This document shows, piece by piece, positions 16,209-26,022 of a DNA stretch of 56,820 nucleotides. The DNA is from an uncultured Ruminococcus sp. (GTDB lineage Bacteria; Bacillota; Clostridia; Oscillospirales; CAG-272), in contig CACWOQ010000011.1 of NCBI GenBank assembly GCA_902762505.1, positions 1 to 56,820 of the forward strand, given 5' to 3'. Position numbers and translations under genes: made by a program. The notes under the pieces were generated by a model that had not been told where the DNA came from, did no database searches, and saw only the letters and a list, made by a program, of their open reading frames with translations. Positions within the stretch are counted from its first letter, which is position 1. Every line of letters begins with the position of its first letter.

Positions 16209-18725
16209 TTATGGTTCGTTATGATTGATCGTACAGTACGAAAGCACCTTGGGTCTGACCACGTAATCGTAGTCGACAACCTCGCGCGGCCAGTCTAAAA
16301 GCGAATAATCACGTTCCGCGTTGAGTACACGCACTCTTTCGAACGTATCGGTACACGTCTCGTTTGCAAGCTTGCCGGATTCACGGCAGTACGTGAGTAC
16401 CGTATGGGCTGTGCAGTACGTCGTCGGCTGAGTACCGTTGATATAGTACGCCGTCTCAGATCTGCCGCCGCGCTCGTCTCTGCCGCACACGTCGGGATTG
16501 TAAAGCTGACCGGAATCCTTGCAGATACGGCACGAAACGATATCTCCGGCTTCATCAAAGCTCTGTATGAGCTCGGTGCCTTTTTTCTTCGCCTCGTCGA
16601 TCAGGTCCTTGTGAAGCTTCATCATTATCCTGTCAAAAACGTACATGCTCGGGTTGGGCCCACTTTCGAGAGGCGTGTTCTGTACATAACCGTACCAGAC
16701 CGCCGCGACGTAATACGGGGTGAATCCGCAGAACCATCTGTCGTATTCATACATCGACGTACCGGTCTTTCCTGCGCACGCGGTATAGCTCGGGATATCC
16801 ATTTCTTTTCTTCTGACGTGGTATTTTACGACCTCTTCCATGAGCTTCGTCATTATAGTGCAGGTGGCTGCGCTGAAAACGACGGTCCCCTCGGGCTTGT
16901 TGTCGATCACGACGTTGCCCTGCGAGTCGAGGACCTTCGTATACGTCCTGCTCTTGTTGTGGATTCCGTTGTTTGTGAAGGTCGTATAGGCGCTCGCCAT
17001 TTCGCGTACGGTCAGACCGATCGTCGTAGCGCCGAGCGCGAGAGGCGCGATGTTTATATCGGACATCGTCACGCCTCTTGAATTCGTATACGATTCAACA
17101 AGGTTTTTGATGCCGAGCTTCAGCAGATACTGATACGAGCGTTCCGCGGTGACCTGTGTAAGCACTTTTACAGCCACGGTGTTCAGCGACTGCTCGACCG
17201 CGTATCTGATATTTACGAGTCCCTGCCAGTCGAAGTTGACGTTCTGCGGCCACGGCTTGCCGTTGTTCTTGCTTACGGGCAGGTCGTCGTAAACGCTGCC
17301 CCAGGTGATGAGCCCCAGTTCAAGCGCGGGACCGTACGTCGAAAGCGGTTTTATCGACGAACCGGGCGATCTTCTCGCCTGTGTGGCGAGGCACAGGATC
17401 CTGCTCTGCGTCTTTTCCCCTCTGCGTCCTATTATGCCGAGAACGTCGCCGCTGTACGGGTCGCATACGACCATCGCTGACTGCGGCTGTATGACGGATT
17501 TCTTCTGCGTCGGGAAAATACTGTCGTCGAGGTAGCTTTCCTCAAGCGTTTTCTGGACCTTCTGATCCATGCAGGTATATACTCTGTAGCCGCTCGAGAA
17601 AACGAGATTTGACGCGATCTCGCGCGTACAGCCGTTGATCTGCATTATATCCGCGATCAGATCCTCGATAACGGCGTCTATATAGTCGGACGAAACGTGC
17701 GCGGTGGACGCCTTCTCCTCATCCGCGGTTTTCGGCGGAGTGTAGAGATTCAGCGGCTCGTCCCACGCTTCGTTGAACTCCTCTTCAGTGATCTTCCCGT
17801 ACTGGAGCATCGTTTTCAGTACCGTGTTCCGCCGTTCGAGATTGTATTCCGGATTCTGGCGCGGGTCGTATTTCGTCGGATATTTTACGATCGAGGCGAG
17901 CGCCGCGCCTTCGACGAGCGTAAGCTCCGATACCTCTTTGTTGAAATAACTCTTCGCCGCCGTCTTTATCCCGTAACATCCCTGAGACAGGTAGATCGTA
18001 TTCAGATAGTACTCAAGTATTTCCTTCTTGTTCAGCTTCTGCTCGAGATACAGCGCCCTGAACATTTCCTGGACTTTTCTCTGAATAGAATACTCATCGT
18101 CGCCGGTCAGGTTTTTGACAAGCTGCTGCGTTATTGTCGATCCGCCGAACGAACCGGATGAGAACAGGAAGTTCTGAACCGCGCCGAGCGTTCTGTACCA
18201 GTCGACACCCTGATGGTCCCAGAAACGGTGGTCTTCGATAGCTACGTACGCGTCGATCACGTGCTTGGGAACGTCGCGTATGGACACCCAGATGCGGTTT
18301 TCTCCGCCGTGGATTCGCTCCTCCTCAAGCTCTACGTCGTTGCCCTCCTCGTCTTTTACGAAGAACATCGTCGTCCCGTCCTGTTCGGTACGGAGCATGT
18401 CGACGTCCAGCGTCGGGTCGATGTTGTTTTTAAGATAGGACACGAACACTACGCCGCAGATCATGCCGGTGATGATACCGATGATGAGCACCGTCATAAT
18501 AATGTTGAAAATATAAGACAGAAGTCTCACGGCGAAATGGACCGTAAGAGACAGAGCGCGTCTCAGCGCCTTGCCCCAGTAAATATGATAACCGCGGCGT
18601 TCGTCACGCTTCGCGCGTTTTTCAGCGGCATTACGGCGCGCGTTCTTTATACCGGTCACAACCTTTTTGAAAAAGGTACCGATCGCGGAAAATACGCGTC
18701 CCGCTCCTTCAATAAACTTATTTAT
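16209..18725 (-). CDS. Class A penicillin-binding protein (transglycosylase/transpeptidase)
   Basis: Bifunctional peptidoglycan synthase, about 838 residues. A basic cytoplasmic head and one membrane helix (VLIIGIITGMICGVVFV) come first. The glycosyltransferase domain follows (AIEDHRFWDHQGVDW, FGGSTITQQLVKNL, YYLNTIYLSQGCYGI). The transpeptidase domain has the SSIKPL active serine, an SLN motif and AGKTGTS. The first conventional in-frame start is a GTG at 18657-18659 with no proper ribosome site. A perfect GGAGGTGAT lies seven bases before an in-frame ATA codon at 18723-18725, and the intervening 22 codons read as protein (KFIEGAGRVFSAIGTFFKK), so ATA is proposed. Long C-terminal cysteine-containing tail. 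Confidence 0.92.
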   Translation of the reverse strand: MNKFIEGAGRVFSAIGTFFKKVVTGIKNARRNAAEKRAKRDERRGYHIYWGKALRRALSLTVHFAVRLLSYIFNIIMTVLIIGIITGMICGVVFVSYLKNNIDPTLDVDMLRTEQDGTTMFFVKDEEGNDVELEEERIHGGENRIWVSIRDVPKHVIDAYVAIEDHRFWDHQGVDWYRTLGAVQNFLFSSGSFGGSTITQQLVKNLTGDDEYSIQRKVQEMFRALYLEQKLNKKEILEYYLNTIYLSQGCYGIKTAAKSYFNKEVSELTLVEGAALASIVKYPTKYDPRQNPEYNLERRNTVLKTMLQYGKITEEEFNEAWDEPLNLYTPPKTADEEKASTAHVSSDYIDAVIEDLIADIMQINGCTREIASNLVFSSGYRVYTCMDQKVQKTLEESYLDDSIFPTQKKSVIQPQSAMVVCDPYSGDVLGIIGRRGEKTQSRILCLATQARRSPGSSIKPLSTYGPALELGLITWGSVYDDLPVSKNNGKPWPQNVNFDWQGLVNIRYAVEQSLNTVAVKVLTQVTAERSYQYLLKLGIKNLVESYTNSRGVTMSDINIAPLALGATTIGLTVREMASAYTTFTNNGIHNKSRTYTKVLDSQGNVVIDNKPEGTVVFSAATCTIMTKLMEEVVKYHVRRKEMDIPSYTACAGKTGTSMYEYDRWFCGFTPYYVAAVWYGYVQNTPLESGPNPSMYVFDRIMMKLHKDLIDEAKKKGTELIQSFDEAGDIVSCRICKDSGQLYNPDVCGRDERGGRSETAYYINGTQPTTYCTAHTVLTYCRESGKLANETCTDTFERVRVLNAERDYSLLDWPREVVDYDYVVRPKVLSYCTINHNEP

Positions 18726-18836
18726 GTTATCACCTCCGAAAAAAGTGAAAAAAACGGCTTTATCCTATTCTGTTATTCTACCACCATACGGACCCGTTTT
18801 CTATATCCTATTTTAAATTTTATATGAATTTGCCGG

Positions 18837-21800
18837 TCATCGCACGTTATCGTCTCCGCATATCGCGCACAGCGCCCTGCGGAGCCCGTCCGTAATCTCA
18901 ACGGGCGACGGATGGCGGTAATACTCGCCTTTTTCCGAATCGTAAAGATAAGCGCTCTGTCTCGCGCCGTCGCCTTCATATACGGCGAACAAAGCTTTTA
19001 TCCTTTTTATCTGCGGATATTTTTCCTCGTCGCACGACGGAACGCGGACGAAGATCCTGTCGCTTCTCTTTTCCTTTGCCGGCGTTTTTTCCGGAGCGGG
19101 GCCCGGCTGATACGTATATTTTTCATCCGGGATGAGCGGTAATACGGAATCGCACAAAAGCTTCGGCTCCTCGTCATCCCTGCGGCTGACGGTGCCGACG
19201 GCGCAGACCGGCGAGTCTTTTATGAGCAAACCGGCGCATTTTTCGTAGACCTTCGGGAATACGAGCAGCTCGATCTCGGCGTATCTGTCCTCAACGGTGA
19301 CGAACGCCATGTCGTCGCCTTTTTTTGTATTCTTGACCGTCACGCGGTTTATAACTCCGCATACGGTTATTTTTTTGCCTTCATATTCGGATTCGTCAGC
19401 TTCTCCGTCCTCGTCGGAAAACGAGGCGACCACGGATGATATATCCGCAGGCGACAGCGCGCGGCAATGATTCTTATATCCGTCGAGCAGATGACCGGAA
19501 AAATAGTAACCGGTAGACTCCTTTTCCATGCCGAGTATATCGCGGAAGGCGAATTCGGGTATATCCGGATAGTCTGTCTCTCCTCTGATCTGTTCTCCGC
19601 CGGAGAGCGAAAACATATCCATCTGTCCCGTCATATTTTTTCGGCTTCTCGCCTGTTCTTTTTCGAGGATCTCGGCGTACACGGCGAGCATACGGCTGCG
19701 GTAGACGCCGAAGCAATCGAAGGCGCCGCTTTTGATAAACGCCTCGAGCTGTTTGCGGTTGCTGTCGTACGGAGCCATCCTGCGTATAAAATCCGACAGA
19801 GACGTGAATTTTCCCTTTTGTCTTTCTTCAATGACGGCGGATACGAAATTGCCGCCAACGTTCTTTATGGCAAGAAGACCGAAACGTATGTTTTTCTCAT
19901 TGCCTTTGCGTACAACGTGATAATTCACGCCGCTTTCGTTTATATCCGGCGGCAGTACCTTTATTCCGTTTTTCGCGCATTCGCTTATATATTCCGACGT
20001 TTTCTCAACGCTTCCGAGCACGTTCGTCAGAAGCGCGGACATGTATTCGGCAAAATAATGACATTTAAGATAAGCCGTTCTGTACGTAAGGAACGCGTAC
20101 GACGCCGCGTGGGATTTATTGTACGCATAGCCGGAAAACGACTCCATCTGAGAGAACAGCAGCGCCGCGTCCTCCGCGCTCATTCCGAGACGTACGGCGC
20201 CCGGTATGACGTTCTCGCCGTCCCGGTCCTCGCCGTATATGAATATATCGCGCTGCTGTTTCATCTTTTCAGCGTCGGCTTTCTTCATAAGGCGTCTGAC
20301 GACGTCGGCTCTGCCGAAGGAATATCCCGCGAGGTCTCTGAATATCTGCAGTACCTGTTCCTGATAAACTATAACGCCGTACGTCACGTCGAGTATCGGT
20401 TTCAGTTTGTCCGACAGGTACGTTATTTTTGACGGATCGTGACGGTTTTCGATAAACGTCGGTATGTTTTTCATCGGGCCGGGACGGTAAAGCGCGATCA
20501 CGGCGATGACGTCGTCAAAGCACGAAGGCTTCAGCTGCGTGAGCACGCGCCTCATCCCCTCGCGTTCAAGCTGGAAAACTCCGCCCGTGTCGCCGGCGCT
20601 TATAAGCGCAAACGTCTCCCCGTCGTCAAGCGGAACGCGCGACACGTCGAAATCTCCTTCATATTCCCTTATTTGTTTTTCAGCCTCGGCAATAAGAGAC
20701 AGATAACTGATACCGAGGATATCGAACTTGACGAGCCCGACCTTTTCGGAAATATTCTTGTCGTATTGCGTCAGCGTAACGTCGCCGCTGACTGCGAGCG
20801 GAACGTACTCCCATACGGGCCTTTCCGTGATTATCACGCCGGCGGCATGCGTCGAAATGTTTCGCGGCATCCCTTCGACTGACATGGCGTTGTCGAGAAG
20901 CGTTCTTACCTTCGGTTCGCTGTCATATCTCGCTTTGAGCTCCGCGCCTTCCTTTGATTTGAGAACGTCGGCGACGGAACGCACCCATACGAGCTCATCC
21001 TCGGCCTCGCCGTTTTCGTCCTCGCCCTCCGCGGTGATCCTTCTCGGTATCAGCTTCGCTACAGAATCGGTCTCGGCGACGGAAAGCCCCATCGCCCTCC
21101 CGACGTCCTTTACGGCTGCGCGCGCGGCGAGAGTACCGAACGTAACGATCTGGCTCACTCTGTCCCTGCCGTATTTTTCGGTTATATATTCAATTACTCT
21201 GTGTCTGTCAGTATCGGCGAAATCAACGTCGAAGTCCGGCATTCCCTTCCGTTCGGGATTGAGGAACCTCTCGAACATGAGTCCGTATCGTATGGAATCG
21301 ACGTCCGTAATCCCGGTAAGGAAAGCAACGATGCTACCGGCTCCCGAGCCTCTGCCCGGTCCGGTCGTTATTCCGTGAGTTTTGGCGTATCCGACGTAGT
21401 CGCCCACTATGAGATAATACTCGTTGAAGCCCATCCTGTCGATCACGGAAAGCTCGTATTCTATTCTTTCCTCGTATTCACTTTGTCCGTGCTCTTCGGT
21501 ATACCGCAGGGTGCCGTCGGCAAGTCTGTGGGCAAGCCCCTCGTACGTAAGTTTTCTCAGACAGGCGCCGGGCTCCTCGCCCGTCGGAGGCGTGTATTTC
21601 GGCAGATGCAGCTGCGAGAAGTCCATCTCGAACTCGCACATATCGGCGATCTTCTGCGTGTTTTCTATCGCTTCGCTGTTTTTGCCGAATATCCTGCGCA
21701 TTTCAGTCTCGGATTTAAGATAGAATTCATCGGTGTCGAATCCTATCGGTCTTCCGTCCTGTATCACGTTTTTCGTCTGTATGCAGAGAAGGATCGCCTG

Positions 21801-22442
21801 AGCGTCGGCGTCTCTTCTCGATATATAGTGAGCATCGTTTGTCGCGGCGGTGGGTATTCCCGTCTCCTCGGAAAGTCTGATGAGCTCGTTCATGACGCGC
21901 TCCTCGTCCTCCGAGCCGTGATCCTGCAGTTCAAGATAGAAATTGCCGTGACCGAACAGTCTGTCAAGCCAAAGCGCGTATTCTCGCGCTCTGTCGGTAT
22001 CGCCGCGCAGTATCATCTTCGGAATATATCCCGCAACGCACCCGGAAAGGCAGATAAGTCCCTCCGCGTGGTCGGCAAGAAGCTCGTTGTCTATTCTCGG
22101 CTTAACGTAGAAGCCTTCCGTATATCCTTTTGAAACAAGGTAGATCAGGTTCTTATATCCGGTCTCGTTTTTGCAGAGCAGGATCATATGGTTATACGCG
22201 TCGTCGCGTTTGCGGTCGAAGCGCGTTTCGGGAGCGACGTATACCTCGCACCCGATTATTGGCTTGACTCCTTCGGCTTTGCAGGCGCAGAAAAACTCCC
22301 CGGCGCCGAACATGGCGCCGTGGTCCGTGATGGCGACGGCGTTCTGCCCCATCGCTTTTACCGCCTTAGGTATATCGGCGACGCGGCAGGCGCCGTCAAG
22401 AAGGCTGTATTCGCTGTGCACGTGCAAATGGACGAAGCTCAA
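18837..22442 (-). CDS. dnaE: DNA polymerase III subunit alpha
   Basis: Replicative/lesion-bypass polymerase of the DnaE family. 1201 residues. An N-terminal PHP domain (HLHVHSEYSLLDGA) comes first, then the palm with the catalytic aspartates in MPDFDVDFAD at about residue 400, GVFQLE, the (HhH)2 region near DVRQ-type segment NKSHAASYA, and an OB fold (ITVCGVINRVTVKN). The start is a TTG overlapping the whiA stop (TTGA). Follows murB and whiA in one transcription unit. Confidence 0.96.
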   Translation of the reverse strand: MSFVHLHVHSEYSLLDGACRVADIPKAVKAMGQNAVAITDHGAMFGAGEFFCACKAEGVKPIIGCEVYVAPETRFDRKRDDAYNHMILLCKNETGYKNLIYLVSKGYTEGFYVKPRIDNELLADHAEGLICLSGCVAGYIPKMILRGDTDRAREYALWLDRLFGHGNFYLELQDHGSEDEERVMNELIRLSEETGIPTAATNDAHYISRRDADAQAILLCIQTKNVIQDGRPIGFDTDEFYLKSETEMRRIFGKNSEAIENTQKIADMCEFEMDFSQLHLPKYTPPTGEEPGACLRKLTYEGLAHRLADGTLRYTEEHGQSEYEERIEYELSVIDRMGFNEYYLIVGDYVGYAKTHGITTGPGRGSGAGSIVAFLTGITDVDSIRYGLMFERFLNPERKGMPDFDVDFADTDRHRVIEYITEKYGRDRVSQIVTFGTLAARAAVKDVGRAMGLSVAETDSVAKLIPRRITAEGEDENGEAEDELVWVRSVADVLKSKEGAELKARYDSEPKVRTLLDNAMSVEGMPRNISTHAAGVIITERPVWEYVPLAVSGDVTLTQYDKNISEKVGLVKFDILGISYLSLIAEAEKQIREYEGDFDVSRVPLDDGETFALISAGDTGGVFQLEREGMRRVLTQLKPSCFDDVIAVIALYRPGPMKNIPTFIENRHDPSKITYLSDKLKPILDVTYGVIVYQEQVLQIFRDLAGYSFGRADVVRRLMKKADAEKMKQQRDIFIYGEDRDGENVIPGAVRLGMSAEDAALLFSQMESFSGYAYNKSHAASYAFLTYRTAYLKCHYFAEYMSALLTNVLGSVEKTSEYISECAKNGIKVLPPDINESGVNYHVVRKGNEKNIRFGLLAIKNVGGNFVSAVIEERQKGKFTSLSDFIRRMAPYDSNRKQLEAFIKSGAFDCFGVYRSRMLAVYAEILEKEQARSRKNMTGQMDMFSLSGGEQIRGETDYPDIPEFAFRDILGMEKESTGYYFSGHLLDGYKNHCRALSPADISSVVASFSDEDGEADESEYEGKKITVCGVINRVTVKNTKKGDDMAFVTVEDRYAEIELLVFPKVYEKCAGLLIKDSPVCAVGTVSRRDDEEPKLLCDSVLPLIPDEKYTYQPGPAPEKTPAKEKRSDRIFVRVPSCDEEKYPQIKRIKALFAVYEGDGARQSAYLYDSEKGEYYRHPSPVEITDGLRRALCAICGDDNVR

Positions 22443-23389
22443 ACCGTGATCCCCCGTTTATATTTATCCGCAAATTCAACTATGCGTTTAAGTCTGTGAT
22501 TCATACCGGATTTCGTCAATTTCGGCATCGACATTTCGGAAAGCTCGGAAAGAGACGCCTGCGGATTGTCATATCTCAGCGAAGCCGTTTTACGCACGTC
22601 CTCGGGAAGCTTGTCAAGCAGTCCGTTGTCTCTCAGATATTCTATCGCGCTCATGACCTCGGCAGCGGCGCTGACGGTCTTTTTTATATTCGCCGTATCG
22701 CAGTTGACGGCTCTGTTGGCAAGACCTCTGTTTTCTCTCAGTATCGATTCGTTTATGTAGTCGAACCCGGCGGAATTCGCGCCGATATACGCGAGAAAAT
22801 CGGCGATATCGCTGCTTTTTTTATAGTATATGACGTAGCTTGAGCCGCGGACTGTAAGCCTCGGTTCGATGCCGGTCTCGGAGCAAAGCTGTACCGTATC
22901 TGACGCGAGATTTTTGAAAGAAGTCGATATTTCGAGATGGAACGAGCTTTCCGGACGGCTGACGGTACCGGAGCCGACGAAAGCGCCGCGGAGATAATAA
23001 GAGCGGCATTTTTCACAGCCCGTGTCGATAAGATCCCTGTTGATCCTGTAAAGCGAAATCTGACTGCGCGGCAGATCGGATGACATCTTTGCGATCTGCT
23101 TTTTATCGGAAACGGTGATCTTATAGCTGTTTACGGGTTCGGCGCTGTCCTCATCCTCACGGCTGTTTTTGCGCTCTGAGACGTAAAGATTCGATTCGAT
23201 CCCGTACAGCTCGGATAAAAGCCCGGTAACGGCGTCCGCCGCGGGCTTTATCTCCGTGATCAGTTTTATTTTTTCACGGCTGAAGGTGCCGGAATAAGTC
23301 AAAAGACCCATGAGAAACGCTTTTTTGCAGCATTCCTTGACGGGAAGCTCTTCAGACAGAGCTTTTTTCGTATCACTTGAAAAAGACAT
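22439..23389 (-). CDS. whiA: DNA-binding protein WhiA
   Basis: Cell-division and sporulation-associated DNA-binding protein with a degenerate LAGLIDADG homing-endonuclease fold and a C-terminal helix-turn-helix. 316 residues. CKKAFLMGLLTYSG and YYLRGAFVGSGTVSRPESSFHLE are the family hallmarks, and the C-terminal HTH reads DNPQASLSELSEMSMPKLTKS. Overlaps murB (TGATG) and dnaE (TTGA). The rapZ and yvcK genes that commonly precede whiA are missing here. Confidence 0.95.
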   Translation of the reverse strand: MSFSSDTKKALSEELPVKECCKKAFLMGLLTYSGTFSREKIKLITEIKPAADAVTGLLSELYGIESNLYVSERKNSREDEDSAEPVNSYKITVSDKKQIAKMSSDLPRSQISLYRINRDLIDTGCEKCRSYYLRGAFVGSGTVSRPESSFHLEISTSFKNLASDTVQLCSETGIEPRLTVRGSSYVIYYKKSSDIADFLAYIGANSAGFDYINESILRENRGLANRAVNCDTANIKKTVSAAAEVMSAIEYLRDNGLLDKLPEDVRKTASLRYDNPQASLSELSEMSMPKLTKSGMNHRLKRIVEFADKYKRGITV

Positions 23390-24279
23390 CAGTCTATCAC
23401 CCTAATCTCACATTCGATATCTATGCCTTCGCGTTCTTTTATAACGGCTTTTACATGGTCTATAAGATTCAGAATATCCTCAGACGTCGCGCCGCCTTTA
23501 TTGATAACAAAGCCCGCGTGCTTTTCGGATACCTGCGCGCCGCCTACGGTAAAGCCCTTGAGCCCCGCCTCTTCGATCATCTGACCCGTATATCTGCCGG
23601 GATAACGCTTGAAGGTCGAGCCGGCGCTCGGATAATTCAGCGGCTGTTTTGTCTTTCTGCGGTTTATAAGATCGTCCATAAGCGCGCGGATTTCCGCTTT
23701 ATCACCTCTGCTCAGACGAAGAGACGCGGAAAGGACGATAAAGGCGTTGTCTTCAAATACGCTGTGCCTGTATCCAAAGCCGCATTCCTCACGCGATAAC
23801 GTTACAGTACGGCGATCAGCGACGGAATACGCGGTGACGGAGCTGACGATATCCTTCATCTCGCCCCCGTACGCGCCGGCGTTCATGAATACGGCTCCGC
23901 CCAAAGATCCGGGGATCCCGTACGCGAATTCGGCGCCGGACAGTCCCGCGTCATACGCGGCGCGGCATATGGTATGAAGAGGCGCGCCGCAGCCTGCGTA
24001 AACGGTATCCGCTTCGACTCTGACAGTGTTCAGCGACTGTGTCAGGATCACGGCGCCGTCATATCCCGAGTCTCTGAACAAAACGTTCGAGCCGCAGCCG
24101 AGCACGACGAATTTTATGCCGCTGTCAACACATTCGTCAACGACGGATATAAGCTCACGCTCGCTGCCGGGATAAACGACGGTACACGGACCGCCGACCT
24201 TGAACGTAGTGATATCAGACGCGCGCCTTGCAGCGTGCGGTATCCCGTTTATATCAAGAAACTCTGTCAAATCTTTCAT
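23389..24279 (-). CDS. murB: UDP-N-acetylmuramate dehydrogenase
   Basis: Flavoenzyme that reduces UDP-GlcNAc-enolpyruvate to UDP-MurNAc in peptidoglycan synthesis. 296 residues from MKDLTEFLD. Motifs: TTFKVGGPC, LGCGSNVLFRD, GAEFAYGIPGSLGGAVFMNAGAYGGE cut here into its core IPGSLGGAV, and the SAGSTFKR active-site serine loop of type II MurB. The frame is open 21 codons further, but GAGG sits five bases before the chosen ATG. First gene of murB-whiA-dnaE. Confidence 0.95.
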   Translation of the reverse strand: MKDLTEFLDINGIPHAARRASDITTFKVGGPCTVVYPGSERELISVVDECVDSGIKFVVLGCGSNVLFRDSGYDGAVILTQSLNTVRVEADTVYAGCGAPLHTICRAAYDAGLSGAEFAYGIPGSLGGAVFMNAGAYGGEMKDIVSSVTAYSVADRRTVTLSREECGFGYRHSVFEDNAFIVLSASLRLSRGDKAEIRALMDDLINRRKTKQPLNYPSAGSTFKRYPGRYTGQMIEEAGLKGFTVGGAQVSEKHAGFVINKGGATSEDILNLIDHVKAVIKEREGIDIECEIRVID

Positions 24280-24313
24280 ATCTTCCTCACGGCACAATAT
24301 AGGTATCATACAT

Positions 24314-24342
24314 ATCATACTACAAATCTGCACGGATTTCAA
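24314..24342 (-). promoter_or_regulatory. Promoter of murB-whiA-dnaE
   Basis: Minus-strand -35 TTGAAA (24337-24342), 17-bp spacer, -10 TATGAT (24314-24319), 35 bp before the murB start. Confidence 0.7.
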
Positions 24343-24452
24343 CAGTTTTTATTAAATATTTTTGCTGCATACTCCGTATAATTATTCGTTTGTCCGTTAT
24401 TATGCACAAAGTCTGTGCATCGCGTTCGCGTTTTGCGAATTCTGCGCGTATT

Positions 24453-24475
24453 TTAAAGGGGCGTTTTCACGCCCC
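24453..24475 (-). terminator. Terminator after spoIVA
   Basis: Perfect 7-bp stem GGGGCGT/ACGCCCC (24458-24464 and 24469-24475) with a GAAA loop on the minus strand, followed by TTTAAAAT. Located six bases past the spoIVA stop. Confidence 0.75.
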
Positions 24476-24480
24476 GGCGG

Positions 24481-25959
24481 TCAGAGTATGATGCATATCA
24501 TACCGTTCCCTCCCTCGTTTATGACGCGCTGCAGCGTTTCGGCGAATCTCAGCCTTGTCTGCTCTGACAGCCGGGACGCTTTTTGTGAAAGCCCCTCGTC
24601 TGCAAGCTCACGCAGGGTCCTGCCGAACATATTCGTCTCCCAGAGCTTTCCCGGATCGGCGTCGTATTCTTCCGTCAGAAATCTCACCAGATCGTTAGAC
24701 TGCTGCTCCGTTCCGACGACGGGGTTAATTTCCGTCAGCACGTCAACGCCGATCATATGAGTCGTATGCGCCGCGACCTTCAGCCTGACTCCGTAACCGC
24801 CGGTCTGTTTTACTATCTGCGGCGTATCTATTTTAAGATCCTCCGGATCCGGTCCCGCTATACCGTAGCCCGTCGACTCGGCTTGTTTTATCGCCTCAAC
24901 GTATCTGCCGTATCGCTTTTCGTTTTCATGCATTCTGCGTACCGCTTCAAACAGTTCCGCGTCGTCTCTGATATCGCATCCCGATATTTCCGAAACGGAC
25001 GCGTAATACAGCGCAGGATCCGTTTCCGCCTTCACCCTTACTCTGCCCGTGCCGTAGTCCGTTTCCGTGACGGCAGCCGAGATTATGTTTTCGTTTTCGG
25101 TCAGTCGGCTCATGATCTCCGCCGCGTCCTTAATCTTTTCAGCCTGCGAGCAAAGCGAAAGCGCGGTTTTTCTTATCGACGCATTCACCTCGTGACCGTC
25201 TCCCAGAGCGGACAGATATTCCGGCAGATCGACGTCCACCTCCGTCAGCGGAAACTGCGGCAAGACCATCTCAAGTATGCGGGTCACGTCCTCGCCGTCA
25301 AGCTGCATACAGTTCACAAGCGCGACGGGCGCGCCGTATTTTTCTTCAAGCTCATACGCGAGCGTCGTGCTTTTCGGATCGGAAGTATCGGCGCAGTTCA
25401 GTATCACGGCAAAGGGCTTTCCCGACTTTATCAGCTCGTCTGCCGTTCTCCGCTCCGCGTCCGCGTAGTTTTCACGCGGTATGTCACCGATCGAACCGTC
25501 CGTCGTAACGAGCATTGCGATCGTGCTGTGTTCCTTTATCACCTTTTCAGTTCCGGTTTCCGCGGCTTCGTCAAAAGGAAGCGGATCATCCGACCACGGC
25601 GTATGTACCATTCTCGGTTTTCCGTTCTCTTCGATCCCCTCGGCTCCCGGTATTATAAAGCCGACGCAGTCGATCATACGCACGCGAAACGACGACACGC
25701 CGTCAAGCCGGACAGTCACCGCTTTTTCCGGTATGAATTTCGGCTCCGTCGTCATAACGGTCCTGCCCTGCGCGCTTTGCGGAAGCTCATCTCTGCCTCG
25801 CTCGCGCTCGGATTCATCTGCTATGTTCGGCAGAACAAGAGTCTCCATGAACCTCTTAATGAACGTGGATTTTCCGCTTCTGACCGGTCCGACGACTCCG
25901 ATGTAGATCTGTCCGTCCGTTCGCCTTGCAATATCCTCGTATATTTCGTTTCCGCTCAT
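24481..25959 (-). CDS. spoIVA: Stage IV sporulation protein A
   Basis: ATP-hydrolysing morphogenetic protein that polymerises on the forespore surface to form the base of the spore coat. 492 residues, the usual length. Walker A GPVRSGKST is at residues 24-32, followed by DELPQSAQGRTVMTTEPKFIP, DCVGFIIPGAEG and the Walker B-like region VTTDGSIGDIPRENY. The C-terminus ends in MICIIL, the membrane-anchoring end of the family. GGAGGG precedes the ATG. Its presence shows the organism forms endospores or descends from one that did. A GAATATA resembling a sigma-E -35 lies just upstream, but the -10 is unconvincing. Confidence 0.97.
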   Translation of the reverse strand: MSGNEIYEDIARRTDGQIYIGVVGPVRSGKSTFIKRFMETLVLPNIADESERERGRDELPQSAQGRTVMTTEPKFIPEKAVTVRLDGVSSFRVRMIDCVGFIIPGAEGIEENGKPRMVHTPWSDDPLPFDEAAETGTEKVIKEHSTIAMLVTTDGSIGDIPRENYADAERRTADELIKSGKPFAVILNCADTSDPKSTTLAYELEEKYGAPVALVNCMQLDGEDVTRILEMVLPQFPLTEVDVDLPEYLSALGDGHEVNASIRKTALSLCSQAEKIKDAAEIMSRLTENENIISAAVTETDYGTGRVRVKAETDPALYYASVSEISGCDIRDDAELFEAVRRMHENEKRYGRYVEAIKQAESTGYGIAGPDPEDLKIDTPQIVKQTGGYGVRLKVAAHTTHMIGVDVLTEINPVVGTEQQSNDLVRFLTEEYDADPGKLWETNMFGRTLRELADEGLSQKASRLSEQTRLRFAETLQRVINEGGNGMICIIL

Positions 25960-26022
25960 ATCATCCCTCCGGTATAATACATTTCGGTATATGTATATTC
26001 GGGACAGTGCGGAATATTCGAA

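Noticed and set aside
25960..26010. Sigma-E promoter of spoIVA
   Set aside because: A GAATATA -35-like heptamer is visible, but the matching -10 is poor, so it is not listed as a feature.
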